64,000 bases of DNA, taken from NCBI RefSeq assembly GCF_032854445.1, contig NC_088302.1, forward strand, positions 6,133,338 through 6,197,337, in the 5' to 3' direction. The DNA comes from Liolophura sinensis. Taxonomy: Eukaryota; Mollusca; Polyplacophora; Chitonida; Chitonidae. This document shows, in pieces, positions 1 through 11,385 of this stretch; the first letter of the stretch is position 1; each line of letters begins with the position of its first letter. A model generated the notes under the pieces. It was not told the DNA's origin. It was given only the letters and a program-made list of their open reading frames with translations, and did no database searches. Made by a program: the position numbers and the translations under genes.

Positions 1-790
1 CAGGATCGGCTCCGCTCTGTGCCACAGTCCCGAGACCACATCCCAGGTCATGTAACAATAGGATCGGCTCGGCTTTGTGTCACACCTCTGGGACCAGATC
101 CCATATCATGTAACAGCAGTATTGGCGCGGCTGTAGGTCACAGCTGTGAGACCAGTTCCCAGGTATTGTAACAGCAGGGTCGGCTCCGCTCTGTGTCACA
201 CCTCTGACACCAGATCCCAGGTCACGTAAAACAATAGGGTCGGCTCAGCTCTGTGTGACACCTCTGAGACCAGATAACAGGTCATTTAACAGCAGGGTCA
301 TCTCGGCTGTGTGTCACACCTCTGAGACCAGACCCCAGATCATGTAACAGCATGGCCGGCTCCGCTCTGTGTCACAGCTCTGAGACCAAATCCTAGGTCA
401 TTTCACAGCTTTGATTCCAGATCACAAGGGTAGGCTCTGCTCTATGTTACAGCCCTGGGACCAGATCCCAGATCATGTAACAGCAAGGTAGACTCCGCTA
501 TGCGTCACAGCTCTGAGACCACAGATCCCAGATATTGTAACAACAGGGTCGGCGCCGCTCTGTGTCACAGATGTTAGACAAGATCACAGGTCATGTAACA
601 GCAGGATAGACTCCGCTCTGTGCCACAGCTCTGAGACCAGATCCCAGGTATTGAAACAACAGGGTAGGCTCCGCTCTGTGTCACAGCTCTGAGACCAGAT
701 CCCAGATCATGTAACAGCACGGTCGACTCCGCACTGCATCACGACTCTAGGACCAGATTCCAGGTCATCTAACTGCACCGTCTGCCCAAA
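1..790. repeat. Tandem array, about 58-60 bp period
   Basis: About thirteen diverged units run from the left edge of the window. Each carries GGCTCCGCTCTGTGTCACAG, then GAGACCAGATCCCAGGTCAT and GTAACAGCAG. Successive unit starts are 58-60 bases apart. The array starts outside the window. Units differ from each other by point changes and small indels, so this is an old minisatellite or satellite. No coding capacity is seen. Confidence 0.9.
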
Positions 791-2940
791 GACCCCGCTT
801 GACATCATGGTTCTAGAACAAGAACCGGGTCATCACTGCTTTGCACTACATCTCTTTTACCAGATTCCGGACTGCGTAACAGGTCTAAGCTCATATTCCT
901 CAGTCCGTTTTTCTGGGCTTTAAGCTCATAACACACAGCTGTGTAATCTTGTTGTGATCTCAGATCACTAGCTGAAACCTAATAATCAGACCGCCTCCCT
1001 AAGCGCCGTGTTCAATCGGTCTGTCAGGCACGAAGAAAATCACGCACATCTCCATCGCATTCGCTAAACCTAATAACTGATTTTGTTCTTCGAGCGGCGT
1101 CTGCTGCGAGTCAGTAAATCTCGTAAAAATCGCAATTCCACGGGTATAAATGATTTACAAGCCTTGGCTACTGTTTGTAGCCTCTAATAGCCATGCCTTC
1201 GCTGTCTGCCTGAGTTTTGTCTATGTCCACAGATATGACAGCAGCGATGTGTTGATAGAACTTGGGAACTTGCATTCTGCGACAATCCTTCGCTGCATTT
1301 TACGGTAATACTGCAATTGGGAAATAAATCAAAATCAAGTACTTTACTTTATTAGATGAAACTGGGGGCCCTGAAAGCATTGTAACACGGGGACAATTAA
1401 TAACAATTAAAGCACATGTGTTTTAGATTTATAAAGAATACGCAATCAACCTGAGTATCACTGTAAATCATGTGATAGCGACAGGAAGCTGATGTGTGTT
1501 TACAAAGCTGAGCTGTGACTAATGGGTAGACAATACAGATGTGTTACAATCGTGGCCACATGGTGCTGTAAGCGTAAACAGCCGTCCACAGCAGTTGACA
1601 GAGGCAATACAGTAATAAATGAGCTTTTGTGAGCTTAGAAGCTCAATTTGTGTTTCTGTCCAATTTCATGATATATGTTTTTCCGGAGGACAATTTCTAA
1701 TGGCTTCTAATAACCAGATTCTAAATATGTAAAAAAACTGTCTCTAAAGATACTTATTGGCTATACTAGGCCAACTTACTACAGTGATAATTTAACCTTT
1801 TTGATGGTCGTGAGTCGTGGTCGTGACAATGTGCTCGGGTATGTTTCTGGTTCATATGGTTGTCTTCGTTAATTGCTTATTGCTTTCACGAACTGAAGCA
1901 TCTTCAAAGTCCAATCGTTTGCTTCATATTGCCCTTATTTTGGCTTATCTGTATGTCTTCCTGGTGGTATTTTAGTGTCCAAAGAGTTTACTCAGTTTCA
2001 GATTTAAAAGAGAATATTCAGGATTTCTCTTCTGTTTCCATGGCTTTGGTGGTTCACAATGCTATACTGTGTTTTTCTTGGAGATCTTCCATATAATATT
2101 TGGACATCGCATACCCTAAAATAATGACAGGTGTGTTGGGCTTTTGACAAATGCTGTTTGATTAATCCCTAACATTTATAGAGAAATTTGTTGTATACTG
2201 TCATTTTGTGCGTGATATTCCAAAACTGCCGTAGAAATATTCAGCGATTCTTAGGCGACGCCACGGCTAAAGCACAGACTACGAGACCAAAACGACACTA
2301 CAAGATAGGCCTACATGTTGTGAAGCTGGAATCCATCATCTATGGCCTTGAGTCTAACATGCTGTTTAACTGGGATACAATGATAATGTTCTGAAATATT
2401 AAACTTACTGCCGACTGTTCTTTAATAGTTCCCAGGATAGCACCAGCTGATGCCACTGTTTAGGCTATGATCGGTTATGCGCGCCGCCTGTGCTAAACGA
2501 CTTGCATGTATAACAACGGCCATAGACACAACTATCAACAATATATCATTCGGGTTTGTTTTTTGGAATTCCGGGATAATGCTTAGATAAAGAAAATATC
2601 GATTACCAAAATATTATTTAGTCTAGCGCGGTGTACAATTTATTTATACACGTATGAATGATACGGACTTAAATGGTATACATGCTTTGTTGACCTCGCA
2701 GATATTTGTCAGTCCCCCTGGTATTGATTAAAAATGTTATACCTGTCTCGTTTGTGTTTTAGTACTGGTGAAAGTCAGAACCTATAATTCTATGGTAGTA
2801 TTTCAGAACTGTACGTTTACGTTAAATATACTTTCTATACAGTCTGGCCGCCACAAATCCCAGCATTAAAAGATTGAATTCATTACCCGACATTCAGTCC
2901 CTAATTTGTGCTGATCGAGGTGAGGACGAAACCGAGTTAT
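791..2940. other. No gene seen; degenerate edge of the satellite, then unique DNA
   Basis: The first ~100 bases look like decayed satellite units (ACCAGATTCCGG, GTAACAGG). The rest is AT-rich sequence with only short open frames (for example 1860-2096 and 2188-2394), with no recognisable domain or convincing splice pattern. The part just before 2941 may be the 5' leader of the LINE that follows. Confidence 0.5.
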
Positions 2941-2995
2941 ATGACGGAACAAACTCCAAGGCTGGAACTGACACTAACTTTCTACCGAGAGCTTA

Positions 2996-3718
2996 TTGAC
3001 ACCTCAAGTCAGCAAACATCTAAATTGCCTAATCCTGAATGCTGTAGAAACGGGTATAAAACCACTAATTGAGCTAGTAGCGTCGAATAAGAATGACATA
3101 ACAACCCTTGCACGTAAAGTTGACAGTCTACAACTAGAAATTGCTGACAGGGATAAGACAATTTGTGAATGTAAGGCTGAAATATCAGATCTAAAATCTG
3201 AACTGGCAATCGTCAATTCCCTAGTCAGAAAAAGCTCAGAAGAAAATATGCGACAAAAGAATGAATTCCAGTCCCTTTTAGACAAAGCCGAACAATATAG
3301 TAGACGAGAGTGTCTGCGGATTTCTGGCCTTTCACTTCAACCAGGTGAAACGACTGATGATGCGGTGTGCCGACTTGCAAGTCATCTTAATATTGAAATG
3401 TGTAAAAAAGATATCTCGCGATCACATTTTATTGGAAAAAACCAGTCCCAGATAATCGTTAGGTTTGTTTCGTACCGAACCAAATCTGAACTGATTAGAG
3501 CACGTCCATTACTGAAGAGCGCCAATGGTTACACAGGGGTGTATATAAATGAAGATCTCATTAAAAAAAGGTATAAGCTCTTTAAAAGATTACTTCAAAA
3601 GGAGAAGGAAGGTGTGATTTTCTCAGCCTGGACACACGACGGAAATGTATTCTATTGTTCCGAAGACGGGGGAGTGAAGGTGCAGGTGGCTTCTGAATGG
3701 GATCTCGAGAACATTTAA
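2996..3718 (+). CDS. LINE ORF1 protein (coiled coil plus RRM-like nucleic-acid binding)
   Basis: A 240-codon open frame. Residues ~28-95 are a heptad-rich coiled coil (LARKVDSLQLEIADRDKTI and onward). Next comes the segment EQYSRRECLRISGL and IIVRFVSYRTKSELIRA, the usual RRM-like layout of LINE ORF1 proteins, then a basic C-terminal part (LIKKRYKLFKRLLQKEKEG). ORF1 proteins of this type form trimers and coat the element RNA. The open frame has no ATG at its beginning: position 2996 is TTG and the in-frame stop lies at 2975. An ATG in another frame at 2941 begins MTEQTPRLEL. A small frameshift near the start is therefore likely. Confidence 0.8.
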   Translation: MTPQVSKHLNCLILNAVETGIKPLIELVASNKNDITTLARKVDSLQLEIADRDKTICECKAEISDLKSELAIVNSLVRKSSEENMRQKNEFQSLLDKAEQYSRRECLRISGLSLQPGETTDDAVCRLASHLNIEMCKKDISRSHFIGKNQSQIIVRFVSYRTKSELIRARPLLKSANGYTGVYINEDLIKKRYKLFKRLLQKEKEGVIFSAWTHDGNVFYCSEDGGVKVQVASEWDLENI

Positions 3719-4469
3719 TCAACCCGGACAAATCACTTTTCCCGTGCAGGATACAGGGGTGTTCATACTATAATCATTAAAGACAGCTGACCGATGTGCT
3801 TTCTGTATTGTTACTCTGACTGTACATGCGTGTCTACTAACACAAAAGTGCGGTCTGCTGCCGTAACTTACGTAATAGCAGATAATATGTACGCTACTCC
3901 AACACAAACTGCTGCTCAATGTCTCTCTCTAAAACACTTGACTTGATCAACAATATTGTACTCACAACGAATTGGTCTTGGACAAGAGTGAGTTATCTAC
4001 CCTGGCCGTGTAAATGTACATGTATATATATACATATATCCATATATCTGCATAAGTAAGCCCGAAAAATTAAAAAATTTATCTGATAGTTAAGAATATA
4101 TAAATGTATATATGCATTTAGCCATGACACATTAAATATTCCAGTTGAATTACCGGATAAATTCCAAATTAAACTACAAATATTAGGGAACAATAAATAT
4201 ATGAAGTAGACGGGGAAAATGACGTCATTATGTTTGTGTACCAAGCTATAGGGTACCAAAAGTGAAAAGTCACGGTTAACTAAACGTACAATCTATTTTT
4301 ATTGTCTTTGACCATTTTTCAGTATCCTTCCAGTGAGCCCAAATCGTTGTTTATCCGATAAGTAGATAAATAATTACCATTCAAAACTATACGGAAGATT
4401 GGCCCTCATTTCTGATTAATAGTTGTCTCCTTTAGGCAAATCCCAATTCCCAATATATGAGTTGAAAAC
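3719..4469 (+). other. Spacer between LINE ORF1 and ORF2
   Basis: About 750 AT-rich bases, including a TATATA-rich stretch near 4020-4060. There is no open frame of note. It is unusually long for this LINE group, where the two frames often overlap or lie close together. It may hold decayed inserted DNA, but I see no clear terminal repeats. Confidence 0.45.
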
Positions 4470-7400
4470 TTGCTGAATGAATTAACAGTGATTTGTAATG
4501 CTACTGACTCTTTACTATTTTGTGTTATTATAGGTATTCTTTGTATGTTAAACAATTTGAATTACGTTTTAATTGTCAATATCGCATTACTGCTGCGATG
4601 CGGAGATATACATAAAAATCCGGGACCACCAAGCTCGCATAACTTAAGATGTTGTCATTTTAATGCTAGGAGCCTTCTGGCTCAGTCTGATGATCAAATC
4701 TCATCATATTCTAAGTTAGACGAAGTCTCGACCGTACTTGTAAAAGAACATGATTACGATATTATTTGTGTAACAGAAACTTGGCTTAGTTCTGCCATAC
4801 CAGATGAAAGAGTTAATATAGAAGGGTACTATATTATAAGGAAAGACAGAGATAGGCATGGTGGGGGTGTTGCCATTTATTGTAAGTCATCATTGAATAT
4901 CACACGCAGATTAGATCTTGAAAATGAAAATGAAATGCTATGGATTACAATTGAATTGTTCAATAGAAGTGTATTAGTTGCTGTATGTTACCGCCCTCCT
5001 AACCAATCAACGGAATCACGGGATCTTTTTATTGATAACTTTGATTCTTCTCTCACTTCTGTTATATCAGAAAACCCACATGCTTTACTAATATTTGGTG
5101 ATTTTAACGATCGCTGCACTGACTGGAATAAATACCATGAAAAGAGTGAATTAAAAATGAAACTTTTCGACCTTTTGGCTGGGAAAAATTTATTTCAAAT
5201 ACTGAATGAGCCGACAAGATATACGGAAGACAGTGCTTATTTATTAGATCTAATAACCACTGACAACATGAGATATGTAATAGATTACGGAGTGGCTTGT
5301 CCCATGGCTAATCTTGACCACTGCACGATCTATTGTAAACTGGATGTTCTGTGCAATGATAAACCTAAATCTTTTAAAAGACATGTATGGGACCTTAAAT
5401 GTGCTGATATAGACCGTCTACGTAACTTACTGTCTGTCTCACCCTGGGATATATGTGACGTTTTCACTGATATAAATGACAAAGTGTATGCATGGTCAAA
5501 TCTTTTTCTGTCATGCTGTAAGGAAGCTATCCCAAATAAAGAAATTACCGTGAGACCTCGCGACAAGCCCTGGGTGACCAATGATGTGCGATATAAGTTA
5601 CGAATTCGAAATAGATGCTTTAAAAAGTATAGAAGATCTAAAAATGAAAAAGATAAATTTCGCTTCTATATAGCCAGAAGGGAGGCCAACACAGCCAAAA
5701 GAGAGGCAATTCGTCGCTACGCTACACGTCTAAAGACCAAACTATCTGCCCCAAATCTAGATACCAAGACTTACTGGTCTTCAATGAAATCACTGTTGGG
5801 TTCTAAAGCAAAACCTCCAATACCACCACTACTTGTAAATGGTATAAATGTGTCCAGGGATGTTGATAAGGCCAATGCTTTCTGTGCATTCTTTGCATCA
5901 CATTCTGGCCTTCCATCTCCTGTCCCCGACTTGCCAGACTTCTCCTTCGTTACTACAACTCGTTTAAACAGTATACAAATAACTGAAAAGGAAGTTGGTC
6001 AGTGTCTCAGTTCGTTAAATACAAGGACGGCATCAGGTCCGGATGGGATCAGTAATTTTATGTTGCAGAGTGCAACAGGAAGTATAGTACCCTCGCTTAC
6101 TAAACTATTTAACTCTTCATTACAAAACGGCGTCTTTCCGTCCGCGTGGAAAAGGTGCCGTGTTTGCCCAGTATTTAAAAAAGGTGATCGACATTGTATT
6201 TCTAACTACAGGCCAGTATGTCTTCAACCATCGATATCCAAAGTATTTGAAAAAGTCGTCTATAAACATTTATATCAATATCTTACGATAAACAATATTC
6301 TTATTCCTCACAATGCAGGATTCAAAAGTGGTGATTCAACTATCTGTCAACTAACTAAAATCGTCCATAATATTTATAAAGGTTTAGACAACGGTAATGA
6401 TATGTGTTTGGTATTCTTGGATGTGAGCAAAGCCTTTGACAATGTTTGGCACACAGGTTTACTATTTGAGTTGAGGCAGATGGGTATTGGAGGAATGTTA
6501 CTGGCGTGGATAAATGATTACTTATCTGATCGATCAATCTCTGTTTGCCTCAACGGTAAAGAATCTAGCTCGAATCCTACGTACTCAGGAGTTCCCCAGG
6601 GCTCTGTACTTGGTCCTTTGTTGTTTCTTATCTTCATAAATGATATAAATACTAATATTGAATGTGACATAAATATATTTGTTGACGACACATCCTTGTT
6701 AGAAGAAAGAGCTACCAGTCTCAGAAACTAGACTGAACCGTGACCTTAACAAGTTAGCATCGTGGGCAAATCAATGGTGTGTCACATTCAATGCTCTTAA
6801 GAGTAAAGTTTATTTACTTGTATCATTAAAGGGAAATCCTTCCTATCCCAAACTGTATCTTAATGGCACGGAGGTGAAGAGCGTTCAGTCCCACAAACAC
6901 CTTGGGATCTTTTTACAACACAATGGGAAATGGGACGAACACATAAGAAACTTAGTTAATAAATGTAACAAAAAACTGAGTATTCTCAACCGATGCCTTA
7001 CCCGAAAATGTTTGAAAACTCTATACTTCAGTCAAATAAGATCTACCATCGAATAAGGTGACATCCTGTTTGACAATTGCGGTATAGTGTTGTCTCAAAA
7101 ACTTGAAACAATTCAGCGAAGAGCTGCTCTTCTCTGTTCTGGGGGCCTACGTCGGACATCGTATAGTAAATTATTAAACGAACTAAGATGGGAACCGCTT
7201 TATGTGAGACGTAGATCCCACAGAATTCTTCTCTTCCATAAAATTATAAATGGGCTATCGCCTCCTTATTTGAAAAAATTACTACCATGCGGAAATGAAG
7301 CTGTCGCCAGTACATACAATCTACGAAATAAGCACAACATCTGTCTTCCTAAAGGTCGTATCCAGTTGTACATGTCGTCATTTATTCCCTAAACAATTAA

Positions 7401-7911
7401 AGATTGGAATTCAATACCTCTCCACTTTCGTCACGACTCTCTAGAAAAGCTTAAATCCTATCTCAAACCTAGTTTTGTTGACAGCATTACTATTTCCGTA
7501 CTGTACGATTCTTTTGTAACATTTTCCTCGATACTGCATTGTAGGATGCGGATGGGACTGAGCGCTCTTCACGCAGACTTATTTACCAATGGCCTTTCAG
7601 ATGACCAGTCTTGTCATAAATGTAATTACAAATGTGAAAATTCTCATCATTTTCTTATTGAATGTCCCGCATATGCCGCTCTAAGGAAGCACATGTTCGA
7701 CAAGTTTACTAAAACGATTTCTCCAAATGCTCACTTATCTATTTTCCTTCCGCATTGCTCAAAACATATCTCAAATATTTTACTTTTTGGATCAAATGAC
7801 CTATCTCTTGAAGACAATAAAACCATATTTTGTTCTGTGCACAAATTCATTCAAGATACTCGAAGATTTATCCATCGTACTCACCAAGTAGTTCAAACAA
7901 GCTTCTTTTAA
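4470..7911 (+). pseudogene. LINE ORF2 (2A-like leader, endonuclease, reverse transcriptase, zinc knuckle), broken
   Basis: The long frame 4470-6731 opens with a hydrophobic leader ending in a 2A-like motif, GDIHKNPGP (residues 45-53, bases 4602-4628). The APE endonuclease follows (CVTETWLS, HGGGVAIY, LIFGDFN, LDHCTIYCKL), then reverse transcriptase (GPDGIS, NYRPVCL, FLDVSKAFDNVW, VPQGSVLGPLLF and the active-site variant FVDD). Near 6715-6730 the frame shifts by one. The later frame continues through SHKHLGIFL and on to a CxxC...HHFLIEC knuckle near 7612-7665, interrupted by in-frame stops at 7054 and 7390. The element must once have copied itself by target-primed reverse transcription. The first codon in the open frame is TTG, so the true start is unclear. 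Confidence 0.88.
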
Positions 7912-8182
7912 GGTACAAAGTGCTAAGACTGAAACCCATTCTTAAATCTGTTATATAATCGGTACCTAATGAAGTATATGAGTGTGTGCAGTATTGGACG
8001 CCTATGTGTATTGTAAATATGTTATGTGTATTGTAAATATGTTATTCTTCACTATCAAGTTTTTGATTATATAAATGTATGATGTATATAACTTTGAGGA
8101 GACCCCCTAGTGACCCATGGGTTGTGGGATATCCTCAGTAAACAAATAAAGAATTAAATTAAAATTAAAATTAGACATTCCA

Positions 8183-8432
8183 GGGTCCTCCATGGTTCAG
8201 TTGGTTAGCGCAAAAGCACGGCGTAATGACCCCGGAGCCTCTCACCAATGCGGTCGCTGTGAGTCCAACTCATGCTGGCTTCCTCTCCGGCCATATGTGG
8301 GAAGGTCTGGCATCAACCTGCGGATGGTCATGGATTTCCCCAGGGCTGTACCAGGTTTCCACCACCATAATGCTGAAATAAGTGAAATATTCTAGAGTAC
8401 GACATAAAACTACAATCAAATAAATAAATAAA
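8183..8432 (+). mobile_element. tRNA-derived SINE (family A), full length
   Basis: A tRNA-like head with an A box (TGGTTCAGTTGG, 8194-8205) and a B box-like site near 8261. The family A body follows (CCTCTCCGGCC, CTGCGGATGGTC, CACCATAATGCTG), then the tail ending AATCAAATAAATAAATAAA. It sits directly behind the LINE tail. It is diverged from the consensus, so older than the copy at 60041. Confidence 0.88.
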
Positions 8433-8435
8433 GAG

Positions 8436-8713
8436 AAATTCCATCCTTAAAAATGAAGTCTATACTGATGACGGCCAACGCTATGTACACATATGAAAAC
8501 CATGTGTGGTTTTAGTCCGTTTTGAAGTCTACATACATATAGACATATAGATCATTTTTCTGATATTATCAGGCTTGTTTGCTTTGTTTGTATGAGGTAC
8601 TATATATGTATGCTTCATAAAAATATCCTTAGACCTACTTCATTTTAGTTTTCATACACAGCACTGGCCGTTATCCTTCATCAGTTTAGATTATATTTTT
8701 AAGGATGGATTTT
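8436..8713. mobile_element. Hairpin MITE-like element
   Basis: The left end AAATTCCATCCTTAAAAAT is matched in reverse at the right end by ATTTTTAAGGATGGATTTT. The complementarity continues inward (CTGATGA...CGGCCA...ATGAAAAC, then TTTTGAAG...TACATA.ATAG) for about 110-120 bases per side. Nearly the whole 278 bases can fold back on itself. It has no coding capacity. This fits a non-autonomous DNA transposon, but no clear target-site duplication is seen, so the superfamily is unknown. Confidence 0.7.
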
Positions 8714-9881
8714 CTAAAACTTCATAGAAAATGCCTTCGACATTATTTCGGTCATTTCACTATAGTGTTCCCACAGACTGCCTCCAGTGACGGCATGCTT
8801 ACAGACAGTACTGCCCCCGGGCCGGCGAATACTTGATCTGATGATGAGCAAAAAGAGAAATACGCTCATTAAGTCTCAGTTGTGACCCGACTTCTATGCA
8901 CATGTAGCATCAATGTTTATGAGTTGTCAGACGGCCAGAGTTATTTCCCCTTATTTGTTGACTTCGTAGCACCTTAACACAAATATGGCGCAAAACCACC
9001 ATTAATTTTTCATAAGAAACAATGGTAATGTCTAGCGCTGTAGCCCATTCACAAACATTCCGTGGCCACTAAGCTTTGGTGCATACCTGCCCAAGCCTGT
9101 GAGAAAGCAACCATAAAAAATCTTGATACATCAAATCTTGACCGTCAAAGTGTGGACCTTTCTGTGAAGGAAGCTGGGAGGCATGCCTACCAACGCCAAC
9201 GGAACTTCACCCGCAGCCTCATCACTACTTGTCTCCTTGTGTCAAACTTTCATCATTAAAGCTCATACCTGTCAAAAGCTAAGACCATATCCATCATTTT
9301 GATACCAAACATGCACCTGTACACCAAAAATGGCAGGTTGGCAGGGAAAAAGACTTTGTACCCTAAAATACATGGAATTACATCCCGAGAAACAGAAGTG
9401 CTAATATTCCAAAACAAAGGTATGTAGGAAATATAAATTGCGGTCTTTTCCAAACAAAGAACGCTAAAAATGATATATGTAGTAAGTCTAAGTAGTTGAC
9501 TCTCCAAACATTAACATAAATATAGGTAAAAATGTCAACAGTGGATATTTCCAAACACACACTGTTAATCATACTGCTTACAGGGCATGCGCCGCGCTGT
9601 ATGTTTTCCACTAGTTCATTCATTTGATCTTTGGTGCACCTGTGACATTCGCTGGCTTGTTTTGTCGTATTCATCAATAGGATTTTACGTGTCGGTTAGA
9701 ATAAAGTTGCAGATATTGTTCGTAGAACTCTGAGATCGGATGACCATGTTCCCATTACAGCTTCACCACCCTGGAAATCAGTCGTCGCCTAAGATGTCCT
9801 CAATAGTGTCAAAACTGCACGCAACGAAAAAAGCTTCCTATTATTTTAGGGTCGTTTTGAAATCATATGACATCATTATGT
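8714..9881. other. No gene seen
   Basis: Mixed-composition sequence. Short open frames (9062-9259 plus, 9256-9677 minus) have no recognisable domain. The stretch at 9567-9615 (TACTGCTTACAGGGCATGC) resembles 29448-29500 (ATACTCCTTACAGCGCATG), which suggests an unnamed dispersed repeat. Confidence 0.4.
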
Positions 9882-9891
9882 TAGAATAATA

Positions 9892-10158
9892 TTTATTTAT
9901 TTATTTGATTGGTGTTTTACGCCGTACTCAAGAATATTTCACTTATACGACGGCGGCCAGCATTATGGTGGGTGGAAGCCGGGCACAGCCCGGGGGAAAC
10001 CCACGACCATCCGCAGGTTGCTGGAAGACCTTCCCACTTACGGCCGGAGAGGAAGCCAGCATGCGCTGGACTTGAACTCACAGCGACCGCATTGGTGAGA
10101 GGCTGCTGGGTCATTACGCTGGGCTAGCGCGCTAACCGACTGAGCCACGGAGGCCCCC
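9892..10158 (-). mobile_element. SINE family A, full length, with perfect 10-bp target duplication
   Basis: Reading on the minus strand: tRNA-like head GGGGGCCTCCGTGGCTCAGT, B box GAGTTCAAGTCC, family body, then the ACGGCGTAAAACACCAATC tail and AAATA repeats. The flanks TAGAATAATA at 9882-9891 and 10159-10168 are identical. That defines both ends and marks a fairly young insertion. The open frames here on both strands are only the SINE body. Confidence 0.95.
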
Positions 10159-10168
10159 TAGAATAATA

Positions 10169-10437
10169 AAAGGGCTGCAACGTCACAATTAAAACAAATG
10201 TAACCGACGCTCACCTCACATTGCATTCGAACTTGGCAAAACGTTATTTGTGTGAATTGTGATGTTATGTTTGTATGCCCTAGGAATAACTAGGTGATAT
10301 GAACTCAGAATCACACAGCTTTGGCATGTTGAGGACAGCACACTCGAAAAGACACAGATCCAAGTTGGTGAATGATTTGTACAGATCTGTATTTGTGAAA
10401 AGCTATTTGTATGGTGGGAAGAATTTTACTGACATGG
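10169..10437. other. No feature seen
   Basis: Unique-looking sequence between two SINEs. No open frame, splice pattern or repeat structure I can support. Confidence 0.4.
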
Positions 10438-10700
10438 TTTGAGTAAGTGAAAGTGTGCAGTTTTTAACGTCGTACTTAACAATTTCATACAAGTCATATT
10501 GCGACGAAGAAGTCCTCAGAGTGTAATGTGCCTCTGTGTTGCAGGACGGATTTCCACCGCTGTTTTATCCAGTGCTGCTTCACTCAGATGACTTACCGAA
10601 GACGGATAAGGCGCCCTACTCGAACCATTATACTGATATATGGGTCAACCATTTGTTGCGCTACCCCCTTTATGCTGAACGTCAAGCGAGGGCATGGTTT
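10438..10700 (-). mobile_element. SINE family B copy
   Basis: Minus-strand family B. The tail reads here as GAGTAAGTG..TTTTTAACGTCGTACTTAACAA. The conserved body follows (AATGTGCCTCTGTGTTGCAG, GGACGGATTTCCACCGC, GATGCTGAACGTCAAGCGAG). The tRNA-like head is missing. The body matches copies at 23305, 27530, 27915 and 38819. Confidence 0.85.
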
Positions 10701-11182
10701 TGAACATTACACAACATAATTGCAGTTCTTTAGGGTGACACAGTGCATGTTCTACAATAGATATACATATGTACACTTTGATCACGATGAGAGAATGTGT
10801 TGTTTCATTTTAGGTGTAATAACAAGGTACTTGAATGGCCGATTGGACGTTCATTAATGTTAACACATTTATCCAAAGATAAGGTCGTAAGACTTTTTCT
10901 CTTAAATGAACATTAACGAAAGTGAAGGCCGTGAGGATGGTACAAAAACCAGTCGAAATGTCTATGGTATCCGAATAAATGGACCAAGGACATGGCTTAA
11001 TTGTCACATTGGTAGTATTTCAATTGTCGTGATGATAACATGTAATAACCAGGAACGTTGCGCCTTTGAACATGAAAATCCGAAAAAATCAGAACGTGAT
11101 CAGAGCCAGCACGATACAGACGCTTTTTAAAATTAGCTCACACAAGGGAGTAACAACTTATGGAGGCTGGTAGCATCCATTT
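10701..11182. other. No gene seen
   Basis: Short open frames such as 10906-11130 lack any known domain. No clear repeat. Confidence 0.4.
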
Positions 11183-11385
11183 TTAACCGCGCCTTCCGCG
11201 CCCCGGCGAAGGGCGCGGTGTTAAGAAAACCCTCCGCGGGGTCTCGGAACACGCGGAGATCTGCGCCCTCCTCGACCCCCGCGACCCCCGCGACCCCCGC
11301 AACCCCCGCAACCCCAGCAACCCCGCGGAGTGCGCCGTTTTCCTAAAACCGCGCTTTGCGGTGGAGCGAGGAAGGCGCGGTTTAA
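11183..11385. mobile_element. GC-rich foldback element flanked by TTAA
   Basis: The ends are inverted repeats: TTAACCGCGCCTTCC on the left against GGAAGGCGCGGTTTAA on the right. A second matching layer lies inside (GCGGTGTTAAGAAAAC against GTTTTCCTAAAACCGC, then CTCCGCGGGG). TTAA occurs at both borders, as expected for piggyBac-type insertion. The core holds a run of CGACCCCCG/CAACCCCCG units (about 11268-11325). The composition is far more GC-rich than the surroundings and rich in CpG. No coding capacity. Confidence 0.65.

Larger units (their letters stand above)
2941..8178 (+). mobile_element. CR1/L2-group LINE, nearly full length, inactive
   Basis: A non-LTR retrotransposon with ORF1 (2996-3718), a 751-base spacer, and ORF2 (4470-7911) holding an APE-type endonuclease, a reverse transcriptase and a C-terminal zinc knuckle. 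The 3' end is an AT-rich tail of ATTAAA-like units at about 8148-8178, directly followed by a SINE. The reverse transcriptase wording (VPQGSVLGPLLF, FLDVSKAFDNVWH) and the terminal CxxC...H....C knuckle fit the CR1/L2 (Jockey) group. ORF2 carries one frameshift and two in-frame stops, so the copy is dead but not very old. The 5' boundary is uncertain. Confidence 0.85.

Noticed and set aside
1-790. CRISPR-like array
   Set aside because: Units are contiguous without unique spacers and the window is eukaryotic; it is a satellite.
9256-9677. Two minus-strand frames that look like membrane proteins
   Set aside because: Hydrophobic by AT-rich composition only; no family motif or splice structure.
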